Source of the DNA: Candidatus Pacearchaeota archaeon
GTDB taxonomy: Archaea > Nanobdellota > Nanobdellia > Pacearchaeales > GW2011-AR1
Length of the DNA stretch: 11,029 bases
Assembly (NCBI GenBank): GCA_023133375.1
Contig: JAGLWP010000016.1
Span: forward strand, 1-11,029
Direction: 5' to 3'
Shown: piece by piece, positions 1-5,113 of the stretch
Layout of the letters: the number at the start of each line of letters is the position of its first letter
Position numbering within the stretch: position 1 is the first letter of the stretch
Position numbers and translations under genes: made by a program
The notes under the pieces: generated by a model
What the model saw: only the letters and a program-made list of their open reading frames with translations
Database searches by the model: none
Told to the model about the DNA's origin: nothing

Positions 1-203
1 TCTTCTGAAACAGAATTTATCATTTCTTTAAATTTTTTAAAATCCTCTGCCATAATTCTAACTCCTGCTTTTGTGAAACCAGTGTATCTATCGCTCGTTA
101 CAAATTCTCTTATTGTTAATCCTACTCTTCCTCCGAAGTCATCAATTCTTAATAGAATATCTGTTGTATCGTTCTTGTTTATTTTTCCAATGTCTTTTTC
201 CAT
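1..203 (-). CDS. PC4/p15-like transcriptional coactivator domain protein (partial, 3' end outside window)
   Basis: The ATG is at 203-201 and 67 full codons run to the window edge without a stop, so the C-terminus is missing. Residues about 16-50 form a single-strand DNA-binding PC4/YdbC-like fold signature: ILLRIDDFGGRVGLTIREF, then a short turn and RYTGFTKAGVRI. This is the usual 'R-x-W/F ... G-x-x-x-T-K-x-G-V' layout of the family. PC4-like proteins bind single-stranded DNA and RNA and assist transcription or repair; a specific role here is inference. The start is supported by an AT box (TTTAAAAA, 225-232) exactly 21 nt upstream of the ATG, which predicts a leaderless mRNA. Transcription is separate from rps10 because a hairpin-plus-U-tract element (250-307) lies between them. 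I am fairly sure of the family and less sure of the function. Confidence 0.72.
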   Translation of the reverse strand, partial: MEKDIGKINKNDTTDILLRIDDFGGRVGLTIREFVTSDRYTGFTKAGVRIMAEDFKKFKEMINSVSE

Positions 204-224
204 AATTTGTTTAAGATAAAGTTA

Positions 225-232
225 TTTTTAAA
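225..232 (-). promoter_or_regulatory. TATA-like box for the PC4-like gene
   Basis: On the minus strand this reads TTTAAAAA and ends 21 nt before the ATG at 203. The same spacing is seen for most genes in this window and fits archaeal TBP boxes centred about 26 nt before a leaderless start. A second AT-rich box (233-240) lies just upstream. Confidence 0.5.
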
Positions 233-249
233 TATTTATATGTTGTAAC

Positions 250-307
250 AAAAATAAAAAAAGGGAGCAAACCGAAGCTCACTCCCAATGCCTAACCGAA
301 GTTAGAC
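250..307 (-). ncRNA. Tandem cUUCGg hairpin RNA with U-tract (small RNA and/or terminator)
   Basis: On the minus strand, 307-290 folds as a 7-bp stem (GUCUAAC/GUUAGGC) closed by a UUCG tetraloop. After a 3-nt linker, 286-263 folds as a 10-bp stem (GGGAGUGAGC/GUUUGCUCCC), again closed by C-UUCG-G. A run of 7 U (262-256), A and 5 U follows. The stems contain four G-U wobbles, which pair only in the minus-strand transcript and therefore fix the strand. An AT box at 329-336 ends 21 nt before G307, the first paired base, so a transcript could start exactly at the stem. The element lies 45 nt downstream of the rps10 stop and upstream of the PC4-like gene's promoter. It could be an independent RNA of about 55 nt, the 3' end/terminator of rps10, or both. 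I do not recognise an RNA family. Confidence 0.62.
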
Positions 308-328
308 AATATATTATAGGAATGTTAG

Positions 329-336
329 TTTATAAG
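329..336 (-). promoter_or_regulatory. TATA-like box in front of the two-hairpin RNA
   Basis: The minus strand reads CTTATAAA, followed by 21 nt and then the first base of hairpin 1. The spacing equals that of the protein-gene promoters here, which is the main argument for an independent transcript. Confidence 0.42.
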
Positions 337-352
337 GTTTTTGTTTTAATTT

Positions 353-661
353 TTAATCCTTCATTTCTATTTTTATGTTGACGTTTTTTGGGATATTCAT
401 CCTCATAATGTGATGAAGAACTTTTTCATTTGTAGGAAAATCAATTAATCTTTTATGAATTCTCATTTCAAATCTATCGAATGTTGCAGTTCCATCTCCG
501 CATGGAGACTTTCTCGTTGTAACCTTTAATTTTTTTGTGGGTAATGGTACAGGTCCTGAAACTGGCACGCCTGATTTTTTAGCGATTTCTTTAATATTAT
601 CACAGATATTATTGAGCATATCTATGTTAGTACTATTTAATTTTATTCTTACTTTTGACAT
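353..661 (-). CDS. rps10: Small ribosomal subunit protein uS10 (archaeal S10)
   Basis: The 102-residue protein has the full length of archaeal S10. It shows the family hallmarks: N-terminal VRIKLNSTN, the long-loop region GPVPLPTKKLKVTTRKSPCGDG (about 37-56), and the C-terminal FEMRIHKRLIDF block (about 64-75) followed by a basic/hydrophobic end. uS10 sits in the head of the 30S subunit. In many archaea it follows the EF-1A gene; here the upstream neighbour is a transporter, so that link is broken. There is no AT box at leaderless distance from its ATG. Instead a structured leader of about 93 nt precedes it, with a promoter box at 776-783, and a weak AGGU Shine-Dalgarno-like stretch lies about 9 nt before the start. 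A two-hairpin element with a U-tract lies downstream. Confidence 0.95.
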   Translation of the reverse strand: MSKVRIKLNSTNIDMLNNICDNIKEIAKKSGVPVSGPVPLPTKKLKVTTRKSPCGDGTATFDRFEMRIHKRLIDFPTNEKVLHHIMRMNIPKNVNIKIEMKD

Positions 662-754
662 TTGAAGACAACCTACGGTTTTCTCTCACACACTTTCCCT
701 TTCGACGCGGATGAGCGATTTCTTTAATTGCCTCTGACGGAAATCGCGTAGGCA
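662..754 (-). promoter_or_regulatory. Structured 5' leader of rps10 (possible cis-regulatory RNA)
   Basis: This stretch is roughly half G+C, clearly richer than its surroundings. On the minus strand an outer stem pairs GCCUACG (753-747) with CGUAGGU (677-671), ending about 10 nt before the rps10 ATG. Just inside, GCGAUUUC (747-740) pairs perfectly with GAAAUCGC (722-715) around a 17-nt loop; base 747 can join either stem. An AT box at 776-783 predicts a transcript starting at 753-754, the base of the outer stem. The 3' strand of the outer stem contains the AGG that would serve as ribosome-binding site, so the stem could hide it. Feedback control by S10 is inference; a free-standing RNA is the alternative. 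Confidence 0.5.
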
Positions 755-775
755 TATAAATGATATCAAAAATTG

Positions 776-783
776 ATTTAAAA
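776..783 (-). promoter_or_regulatory. TATA-like box for the rps10 leader
   Basis: The minus strand reads TTTTAAAT, 21-22 nt before the first base of the leader's outer stem. It is the nearest convincing box for rps10, since nothing suitable lies 21 nt before the rps10 ATG. Confidence 0.45.
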
Positions 784-807
784 AACTTGTTGTTGGGAAA
801 TATTTAT

Positions 808-1416
808 TTATAAAACTTTTAGTGCTAGAAGAATACCTATAATGATTATTACTCCTGCGCCAATTTTTTCTGGATGAGGGAATTTTTTTAATTTGTCAGA
901 TAAAAAATGTGCTATTGTTAAAGATACAAATGTAGCGATTAACACTCCTATGCAGATTGGCAACCAAACTCCTTTAGCCATTATTAGATTTGAATAAGCG
1001 ATTATGTCGTCAATTCCTGTAGCAAAGAATAATATGAATCCCAATCCTACGAATTTTATTCCTTTATGATCTGAGGATTTTGGATGCTTTATTTTTTTCT
1101 CTAATTTTGAGAAATGTTTCTTTTTATGATGCATTGGCCATTTTCCTCGAAAAAACATAACCATTCCTAAAGCAATTAATACTGCTCCCCCTATTAGGTG
1201 TCTAGAAGGTAGAGCTTCCATTAACGAACCTGCAAAAATTGAGATTGCGAGTGCAATAAAAGTTCCAAGGATTACTCCAAGAGAGATTAATCTTTTATGA
1301 TCTTTTCGTCCATCTTCAAGATATGAACCAGCATATGCTACTGTATCATCTATGCCTGTTGCAAAAAAGGTCACGAACCCAATTGCTAAAAGTAGAAGTG
1401 TTTCTATCATCCCCAT
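808..1416 (-). CDS. Two-repeat 'ATGIDD' membrane transporter, CadD/LysE-superfamily-like
   Basis: The 202-residue protein has six predicted membrane segments in two 3-segment repeats. Each repeat opens with the same motif: FFATGIDDTVAY (about 17-28) and FFATGIDDIIAY (about 130-141). This duplicated acidic motif in the first helix of each repeat resembles the N/G-I-D-D signature of CadD-type cation transporters of the LysE superfamily; transport of a divalent cation is inference. The loop between repeats (about 91-119) is rich in His and Lys and could bind metal. A longer reading from 1515 adds 33 residues that are hydrophilic, overlap the upstream gene by 47 bp and have no counterpart in repeat 2. 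I chose the ATG at 1416 because an AT box (1438-1447) stands 21-22 nt upstream. A TMEM165/Gdt1-like family is the alternative. Confidence 0.68.
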   Translation of the reverse strand: MGMIETLLLLAIGFVTFFATGIDDTVAYAGSYLEDGRKDHKRLISLGVILGTFIALAISIFAGSLMEALPSRHLIGGAVLIALGMVMFFRGKWPMHHKKKHFSKLEKKIKHPKSSDHKGIKFVGLGFILFFATGIDDIIAYSNLIMAKGVWLPICIGVLIATFVSLTIAHFLSDKLKKFPHPEKIGAGVIIIIGILLALKVL

Positions 1417-1437
1417 TTTAAATTTAACGACTATATT

Positions 1438-1447
1438 CTTTTTAAAA
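1438..1447 (-). promoter_or_regulatory. TATA-like box for the transporter gene
   Basis: The minus strand reads TTTTAAAAAG, about 21-22 nt before the ATG at 1416. It lies between the stop of the upstream membrane-protein gene (1469) and this start, so the two genes need not share a transcript. Confidence 0.48.
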
Positions 1448-1468
1448 GTTATGTCTGTCAGTTGAAAA

Positions 1469-2146
1469 TTACGAAGAGGACTCGTTTGTTTCTTGTTCAC
1501 TGACTTCTTCGCCAACTTCTTCTAAACCAAATAGAGAAAAGATAAAATCAAAGAATCTTAGGATTATCTCTAAGCCTATTATAAAAACTAAATAAATTAT
1601 TATTTTATTAAAGAAACTTGGGAGTGCTGAAAAATGACTTAAGATTCTTTCAAAATTGAAGAAATTCTGATTAAGTAATGCAATTGCAAGAAGAGTGAAT
1701 GGAAGGAGTTTTGCAAGGTCTTTTGCAAGGTCTTCTTTATAATAACAAGATAATCTTACTACAGCAACAATAATTGCAGCTACGGTTAAGAGGGCGCCAA
1801 CTTCCAGGCTGTCTGTTAATAATATCAGAAAGAAAGTAAATATTGTAAACCAAAAGAAGATTATAAATGGTAAAATAATAATATATTCTAAAAAATAAAA
1901 ACCCCCTGCGAAAAGTTTTGCAAGAAACGGATGGCTTGATTTGTTATATTTGTTAAGGTCAAACCCGAAAATATTTTTTTTTGCTATGAATCTGTAGAAT
2001 TTCCAAATAAAAAAGGAATAAAGGAAAACAAGAATCATTAGAAAAAATAAATTCACAAAGTTTTGCGCCCATGCTGGAAAGGAGGAAATAAAAGTATTGT
2101 ATATTTCTATAATCGCAGCTGTAAAACTTCCCATCACCTCTGTCAT
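1469..2146 (-). CDS. Multi-pass membrane protein of unknown function
   Basis: This 225-residue protein is dominated by hydrophobic segments at about 31-53, 84-110, 115-132, 147-158 and 180-206, rich in Phe, Ile and Leu. It ends in a short acidic/Ser-rich tail (about 209-225). A conserved-looking polar stretch, KEDLAKDLAKLLP (about 137-149), lies between helices. I recognise no enzymatic motif or named family. The start at 2146 is supported by TTTATAAA (2168-2175) ending 21 nt upstream; Met5 is the only nearby alternative. It lies divergently to serS across 150 bp, with both promoters facing outward. Confidence 0.8.
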   Translation of the reverse strand: MTEVMGSFTAAIIEIYNTFISSFPAWAQNFVNLFFLMILVFLYSFFIWKFYRFIAKKNIFGFDLNKYNKSSHPFLAKLFAGGFYFLEYIIILPFIIFFWFTIFTFFLILLTDSLEVGALLTVAAIIVAVVRLSCYYKEDLAKDLAKLLPFTLLAIALLNQNFFNFERILSHFSALPSFFNKIIIYLVFIIGLEIILRFFDFIFSLFGLEEVGEEVSEQETNESSS

Positions 2147-2167
2147 AAATTAATTTAGGGAGGATTG

Positions 2168-2175
2168 TTTATAAA
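2168..2175 (-). promoter_or_regulatory. TATA-like box for the membrane protein
   Basis: TTTATAAA is a palindromic 8-mer ending 21 nt before the ATG at 2146 on the minus strand, so transcription would start at the start codon. Confidence 0.55.
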
Positions 2176-2267
2176 TTTGTTTATTTACTTGCTCACTTTG
2201 TTAGCAAATTGATTTTAATTAATGTTTTTTATCCTGAGCATTAGCGAGGAGATTATTACTAATAAAG

Positions 2268-2275
2268 TTTAAATA
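2268..2275 (+). promoter_or_regulatory. TATA box for serS
   Basis: TTTAAATA is followed by exactly 21 nt and then the serS ATG. This is one of the clearest examples of the window's leaderless promoter layout. Confidence 0.62.
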
Positions 2276-2296
2276 CAACTTTTCCTTGTATGTATC

Positions 2297-3568
2297 ATGA
2301 TTGACATTAAGGATTTAAGAGAAAATCCCGAGGCGTATAGAAAAAATACAAAGAAAAAGGGGAAAGATGTTTTGATTATTAAAGAAGTTCTTGGTATAGA
2401 TGAAGAATGGAGAAAGATTAAATTAAAGTTAGATAAATTAAGGAGTGAGAGAAATAAAATTTCTAAAAAAATTAATGAGGAAAAAAAGAGCGGGGGAAAT
2501 GTTTCTTTATTGTTGAAAAAGGCGAAGGAAATTCCAGATAAGATAAGGAAATTAGGTGAGAAAGAAAAAGAAGTTTATGGAAGATTGAAGGAGAAGCTTT
2601 ATGATGTTCCTAATTTAATGCACGAGAAAGTGCCTGTTGGAAAAGATGATTCTGATAATGTTGTGAGGAAGAAGGTTGGGAAGATTCCCAAGTTTGGGTT
2701 TCCTGTGAAAAATCATGTAGAGATTGTTGAAAGGTTGGGAATAGCAGATTTTGATGCTTCTGCTAAAACTTCAGGTAGTGGTTTTTATTATTTGAAAGGA
2801 GATTTAGCATTATTGAATCGGGCGTTGATTAATTTTACAAATGATTTTATGGAGAAAAAAGGTTATTCGTATATTGAGCCACCTTTAATGGTTGATAAGA
2901 AGGTTACAAAAGCTAAGGGAGATTTTGAGGCGTTTAAGAATGCGTTGTATAAGATTGAGGGTGAGGATTTGTATTTGATTCCAACTGCAGAGGATGCTAT
3001 TTTAGGAATGCTTTCTGGCAAGACAATTATTGAAGAAAAATTGCCTTTGAAATTTTATGGTTATTCAATGTGTTTTAGGAAAGAGATTGGCAGTCATGGG
3101 ATTAATGAAAAAGGGTTTTGGAGGACGCATCAGTTTAACAAAGTTGAGCAGTTTATATTTTGTCATCCAAAGGATTCTTGGGGATATTATGAAGAGTTGA
3201 AGAAGAATTCTGAGGAGATTATGAAGAAGTTGGGGTTGCCTTATAGAATTGTTGAGTGTTGCACTGGGGATTTGGCTGATTGGAAGGCACGGAGCGAGGA
3301 TATTGAAGTTTATCGCCCGACGTTGAAAAGTTATGGTGAAGTAATTTCTTTGAGTAATTGCACTGATTATCAGGCAAGGGATTTGAATATTCGTGGGTTG
3401 AGTAAAAAAGGAGAGAGGTATGTTTTGCATACTTTGAATAATACTGCTTTGGCAACTTCGAGAATTATGGTGGCGATAATTGAGAATTATCAGCAGAAAG
3501 ACGGGACGATTAAGATTCCAAAAGTTTTGATTCCTTATATGAATGGAAAGAAAGTTATTGGGAGATGA
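2297..3568 (+). CDS. serS: Seryl-tRNA synthetase (class II, common bacterial/archaeal type)
   Basis: At 423 residues it has the usual family length. It charges tRNA-Ser with serine using ATP. The N-terminal helical arm (about 33-103, Lys/Glu-rich heptads) is the antiparallel coiled coil that grips the long variable arm of tRNA-Ser. The catalytic core shows the TxE element (T230-A-E232), class II motif 2 (CFRKEIGSHG to FNKVEQF, about 259-285), the serine-site block SLSNCTDYQARDLNIR (351-366), and motif 3 (HTLNNTALATSRIMVAIIENYQ, about 378-399, Arg389). The C-terminus has the family's 'P-x-V-L-x-P-Y-M'. It is not the rare methanogen-type SerRS. The start is fixed by TTTAAATA 21 nt upstream. Two tiny membrane-protein genes follow at 3-nt and 0-nt gaps and probably share the transcript. 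Confidence 0.97.
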   Translation: MIDIKDLRENPEAYRKNTKKKGKDVLIIKEVLGIDEEWRKIKLKLDKLRSERNKISKKINEEKKSGGNVSLLLKKAKEIPDKIRKLGEKEKEVYGRLKEKLYDVPNLMHEKVPVGKDDSDNVVRKKVGKIPKFGFPVKNHVEIVERLGIADFDASAKTSGSGFYYLKGDLALLNRALINFTNDFMEKKGYSYIEPPLMVDKKVTKAKGDFEAFKNALYKIEGEDLYLIPTAEDAILGMLSGKTIIEEKLPLKFYGYSMCFRKEIGSHGINEKGFWRTHQFNKVEQFIFCHPKDSWGYYEELKKNSEEIMKKLGLPYRIVECCTGDLADWKARSEDIEVYRPTLKSYGEVISLSNCTDYQARDLNIRGLSKKGERYVLHTLNNTALATSRIMVAIIENYQQKDGTIKIPKVLIPYMNGKKVIGR

Positions 3569-3571
3569 AAG

Positions 3572-3652
3572 ATGAATATTGAAAGAATATTGTGGATTAT
3601 TGGCATAATAATTATAATAGCTTTGATATTAAGAGGACTTGGAATTATTTAG
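3572..3652 (+). CDS. 26-residue single-pass membrane microprotein
   Basis: The ATG at 3572 follows the serS stop by 3 nt and is preceded by GGAG (3561-3564) at 7-nt spacing, a good Shine-Dalgarno site lying in the last serS codons. The product is a short N-terminus (MNIERI) and one long run of Ile/Leu/Trp, ending RGLGII: a single membrane helix with little else. The stop TAG at 3650-3652 directly abuts the next ATG, which suggests translational coupling. I recognise no family. The membrane helix and the ribosome-binding site are the case for its reality; chance is possible at this length. Confidence 0.5.
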   Translation: MNIERILWIIGIIIIIALILRGLGII

Positions 3653-3826
3653 ATGAAATCTTTGAAAATATTATCTTTGATATTAAGTTTTGCAGTAATA
3701 GCTTTTATCGGATTCAGGGCATTAAATACTCGGTGTTTTAGTTCAATTGATGTTAATCTTTCTTTGGGAGCATTAATCTTTAATGTTATAGTGGAGTTAG
3801 TATCAATAAGAAGACAAAGAATTTGA
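3653..3826 (+). CDS. 57-residue small membrane protein
   Basis: The ATG begins immediately after the preceding TAG, so the two reading frames abut with no gap. The 57-residue product has two hydrophobic stretches (about 4-20 and 36-51) separated by a polar loop with one Cys, and ends in a basic tail (RRQR). It is probably a two-pass helical hairpin. No function can be assigned. It is last in the serS transcript and its stop codon lies inside the first copy of a 21-nt repeat that leads into the tRNA-Asp promoter. Its codon use is like its neighbours', with no interruption. Confidence 0.52.
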   Translation: MKSLKILSLILSFAVIAFIGFRALNTRCFSSIDVNLSLGALIFNVIVELVSIRRQRI

Positions 3827-3864
3827 TAGCAATCTTTAAAAATAGAATTTGATAGTATTCTTTA
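3818..3864 (+). repeat. Two near-identical 21-nt direct repeats before tRNA-Asp
   Basis: Copies at 3818-3838 and 3844-3864 each begin AGAATTTGATAG and end CTTTA, with two mismatches in 21. The period is 26 nt. The first spans the stop of the small membrane gene and the second ends at the tRNA 5' end, so the tRNA promoter box falls in the overlap zone between copies. Confidence 0.7.
3837..3844 (+). promoter_or_regulatory. TATA-like box for tRNA-Asp
   Basis: TAAAAATA (part of the AT run 3835-3844) ends 21 nt before G3866, the first base of the mature tRNA. By the spacing rule seen at protein genes here, transcription would start at tRNA position 1. Confidence 0.48.
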
Positions 3865-3865
3865 T

Positions 3866-3937
3866 GCCTACGTGGTCTAATGGCTATGACACTACCCTGT
3901 CGCGGTGGTAACCCGGGTCCGATTCCCGGCGTGGGCG
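3866..3937 (+). tRNA. tRNA-Asp (anticodon GUC)
   Basis: All four arms fold. The acceptor is GCCTACG/CGTGGGC with one T-G wobble, the D arm is GTC/GAC, the anticodon stem is CTACC/GGTGG, and the loop CTGTCGC has anticodon GTC at 3899-3901. The T arm is CCGGG/CCCGG with loop TCCGATT. The discriminator is G73 and CCA is not encoded. The GUC anticodon reads aspartate codons GAC and GAU. The T-loop has C where position 55 is normally T (the pseudouridine-55 site), which is odd. The gene has no intron and appears to have no 5' leader. Confidence 0.95.
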
Positions 3938-3957
3938 TTTAACTTTAAAACATTGAT

Positions 3958-3965
3958 TTTAAATA
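3958..3965 (+). promoter_or_regulatory. TATA box for the DUF4190/DUF4352-like gene
   Basis: TTTAAATA ends exactly 21 nt before the ATG at 3987 and lies 20 nt after the tRNA-Asp 3' end. Confidence 0.6.
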
Positions 3966-3986
3966 CAATCTTTTCTTAATTAAATT

Positions 3987-4691
3987 ATGAAAAAGAGGGT
4001 GATTGAAGAAAAAGGAAAAGGAGGAATTGGAGCTTTTGTATTAGGGATTTGTGCATTAGTTTTCTTCTGGGTACCAATAGCTAATCTTATACTTGCAATT
4101 CTTGCAATCATATTCGGAATAATTGGAATAAGAAAAAATGTCGAGCGCAAAGGTTTAGCTATAACTGGACTTATTATGGGAGGTATTGTATTATTATTCA
4201 TCATTATTAGTTTTAGTTGGTTTGTTAATTTATTAGTAAATATTAATTGGTCCCCTACAGATCAAGGGCAGACACTAAACAATACTTATAAAATCGGAGA
4301 GAATTTTGTTTTGGGAAATATTTTGTTTAAAGTAAATCAAATAACAACAGCAGACAAAATAGTTGATGGGGAATATCAAATAAATGCAGATGGTATCTTT
4401 TATATTGTTGAATTAACAACTGAAAACCAAAGGAATGAAAGTTTTAATTTTTTCTTAGACCAATTTATTCTAATGGATAGCGAAGGAAAAAAATACAGCG
4501 CAGATAGTGATGCAGAAAGGTATAGATTTAATAACAAAGACGCAATATCGGGCGGGCAACAATTACAGCCCGGACTTCCAATTACAGGAATAAAAATATT
4601 TGATTTACCTCCTTCTGCCAGTGGACTAAAGCTTGAAGTTACTGCCCCTGGATTTTTAGATGCAGAAAAAGCATATGTAAATTTTGATTAA
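3987..4691 (+). CDS. Membrane-anchored protein with DUF4190-like helices and DUF4352-like outer domain
   Basis: The 234-residue protein has two parts. The N-terminal part has two hydrophobic segments (about 13-47 and 57-80) with the Gly-rich pattern GIGAFVLGICALVFFWVP ... GIIGIRKNVERKGLAITGLIMGG, typical of DUF4190-type small membrane modules. The rest (about 100-234) is a beta-rich domain beginning KIGENFVLGNILFKVNQI, with 'FILMDSEGKKY' and 'GLPITGIKIFDLP', which resembles DUF4352 Ig-like domains exposed on cell surfaces. The likely topology is a helical anchor with the beta domain outside. The biochemical role is unknown. It is a single-gene unit with its own TATA box 21 nt upstream, directly after tRNA-Asp, and a possible hairpin terminator follows. 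Confidence 0.72.
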   Translation: MKKRVIEEKGKGGIGAFVLGICALVFFWVPIANLILAILAIIFGIIGIRKNVERKGLAITGLIMGGIVLLFIIISFSWFVNLLVNINWSPTDQGQTLNNTYKIGENFVLGNILFKVNQITTADKIVDGEYQINADGIFYIVELTTENQRNESFNFFLDQFILMDSEGKKYSADSDAERYRFNNKDAISGGQQLQPGLPITGIKIFDLPPSASGLKLEVTAPGFLDAEKAYVNFD

Positions 4692-4703
4692 TTCTTCTTT
4701 AAG

Positions 4704-4734
4704 CTTCATCTTCAGTTAATGGGTTTTGGTGAAG
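4704..4734 (+). terminator. Possible hairpin 3' end for the DUF4352-like gene
   Basis: CTTCATC (4704-4710) pairs with GGTGAAG (4728-4734) through 7 bp including one wobble. A T-rich stretch (ATTTTTG) follows shortly after. It lies 12 nt past the stop. The loop is long (17 nt), so this is only suggestive. The remaining stretch to 4831 is AT-rich and I see nothing else in it. Confidence 0.3.
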
Positions 4735-4831
4735 AATAATATTTTTGTGCCATCTCTGTCTTATGCTTGTTTGATTTAAATGGTTTGTAGAAGGGTTTAA
4801 GTTTTTTATTTGAGCTGTTGAAGATTAGATA

Positions 4832-5053
4832 CTAACTTATTTTCTTAACTAAACCAAATAGTCTTTCAATTCTTTTAGTTTCTTCACCTTTTCTTTCTTC
4901 AACAAGATTCATTCTTTTAAGAAATTCTAATGATCTCAAAGCAATTGCTCTGTGAGTTTTAACTCTTAAGGAAATTTGTCTAATTGAAAGTTCTTTCTCT
5001 TTTGAAAGAAGTTTTATAATTTCTTCAGTTATAATTAGTATATTCCTATGCAT
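4832..5053 (-). CDS. Small winged-helix DNA-binding regulator
   Basis: Read from the ATG at 5053 this is 73 residues; an in-frame ATG at 5071 would add 6. I prefer 5053 because TATAAAAA (5075-5082 on this strand) ends exactly 21 nt upstream, whereas 5071 lies inside the promoter spacer. The product is a compact helix-turn-helix/wing: a first helix (RNILIITEEIIKLLSKE), then ELSIRQISLRVKTHRAIALRSLEFLKRMNLVEERKG, the standard helix 2, recognition helix and wing of MarR/ArsR-like archaeal repressors, with a short basic end. It diverges from the 5114-5861 operon over a single shared AT box and is the obvious candidate regulator of that operon (inference). Confidence 0.75.
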   Translation of the reverse strand: MHRNILIITEEIIKLLSKEKELSIRQISLRVKTHRAIALRSLEFLKRMNLVEERKGEETKRIERLFGLVKKIS

Positions 5054-5074
5054 AGATGAATAATTGGGCATAAA

Positions 5075-5082
5075 TTTTTATA
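5075..5082. promoter_or_regulatory. One AT box shared by two divergent genes
   Basis: The same 8 bp reads TTTTTATA on plus and TATAAAAA on minus. To the left it ends 21 nt before the regulator ATG at 5053. To the right, a start 21 nt away falls at about 5104, ten nt before the ATG at 5114. No second box is seen between the genes. Confidence 0.5.
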
Positions 5083-5113
5083 CTACGTATGAATGGTTGT
5101 TCATAGATGTAAA

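Noticed and set aside
671..753. A tRNA or tRNA-like gene in the rps10 leader, because its outer stem GCCUACG/CGUAGGU mimics an acceptor stem and shares TGCCTACG with tRNA-Asp
   Set aside because: No T-arm, D-arm or anticodon arm can be drawn: the bases before the 3' strand (AAAAC) have no GUUUU partner in place. The shared 8-mer is likely chance.
1417..1515. A 33-residue N-terminal extension of the transporter
   Set aside because: It overlaps the upstream gene by 47 bp, is hydrophilic and unlike repeat 2, and would begin upstream of the promoter box at 1438-1447.
2176..2267. Small inverted repeats (TTGCT/AGCAA at 2189-2207 and TCCT/AGGA at 2232-2250) between the divergent promoters upstream of serS
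   Set aside because: Stems of 4-5 bp without a U-tract or wobble evidence are expected by chance in such sequence.
3065..3455. Minus-strand open frames of 121 and 78 codons opposite serS
   Set aside because: They lie wholly inside the well-supported serS gene, have no promoter box or sensible protein pattern, and are antisense shadows.
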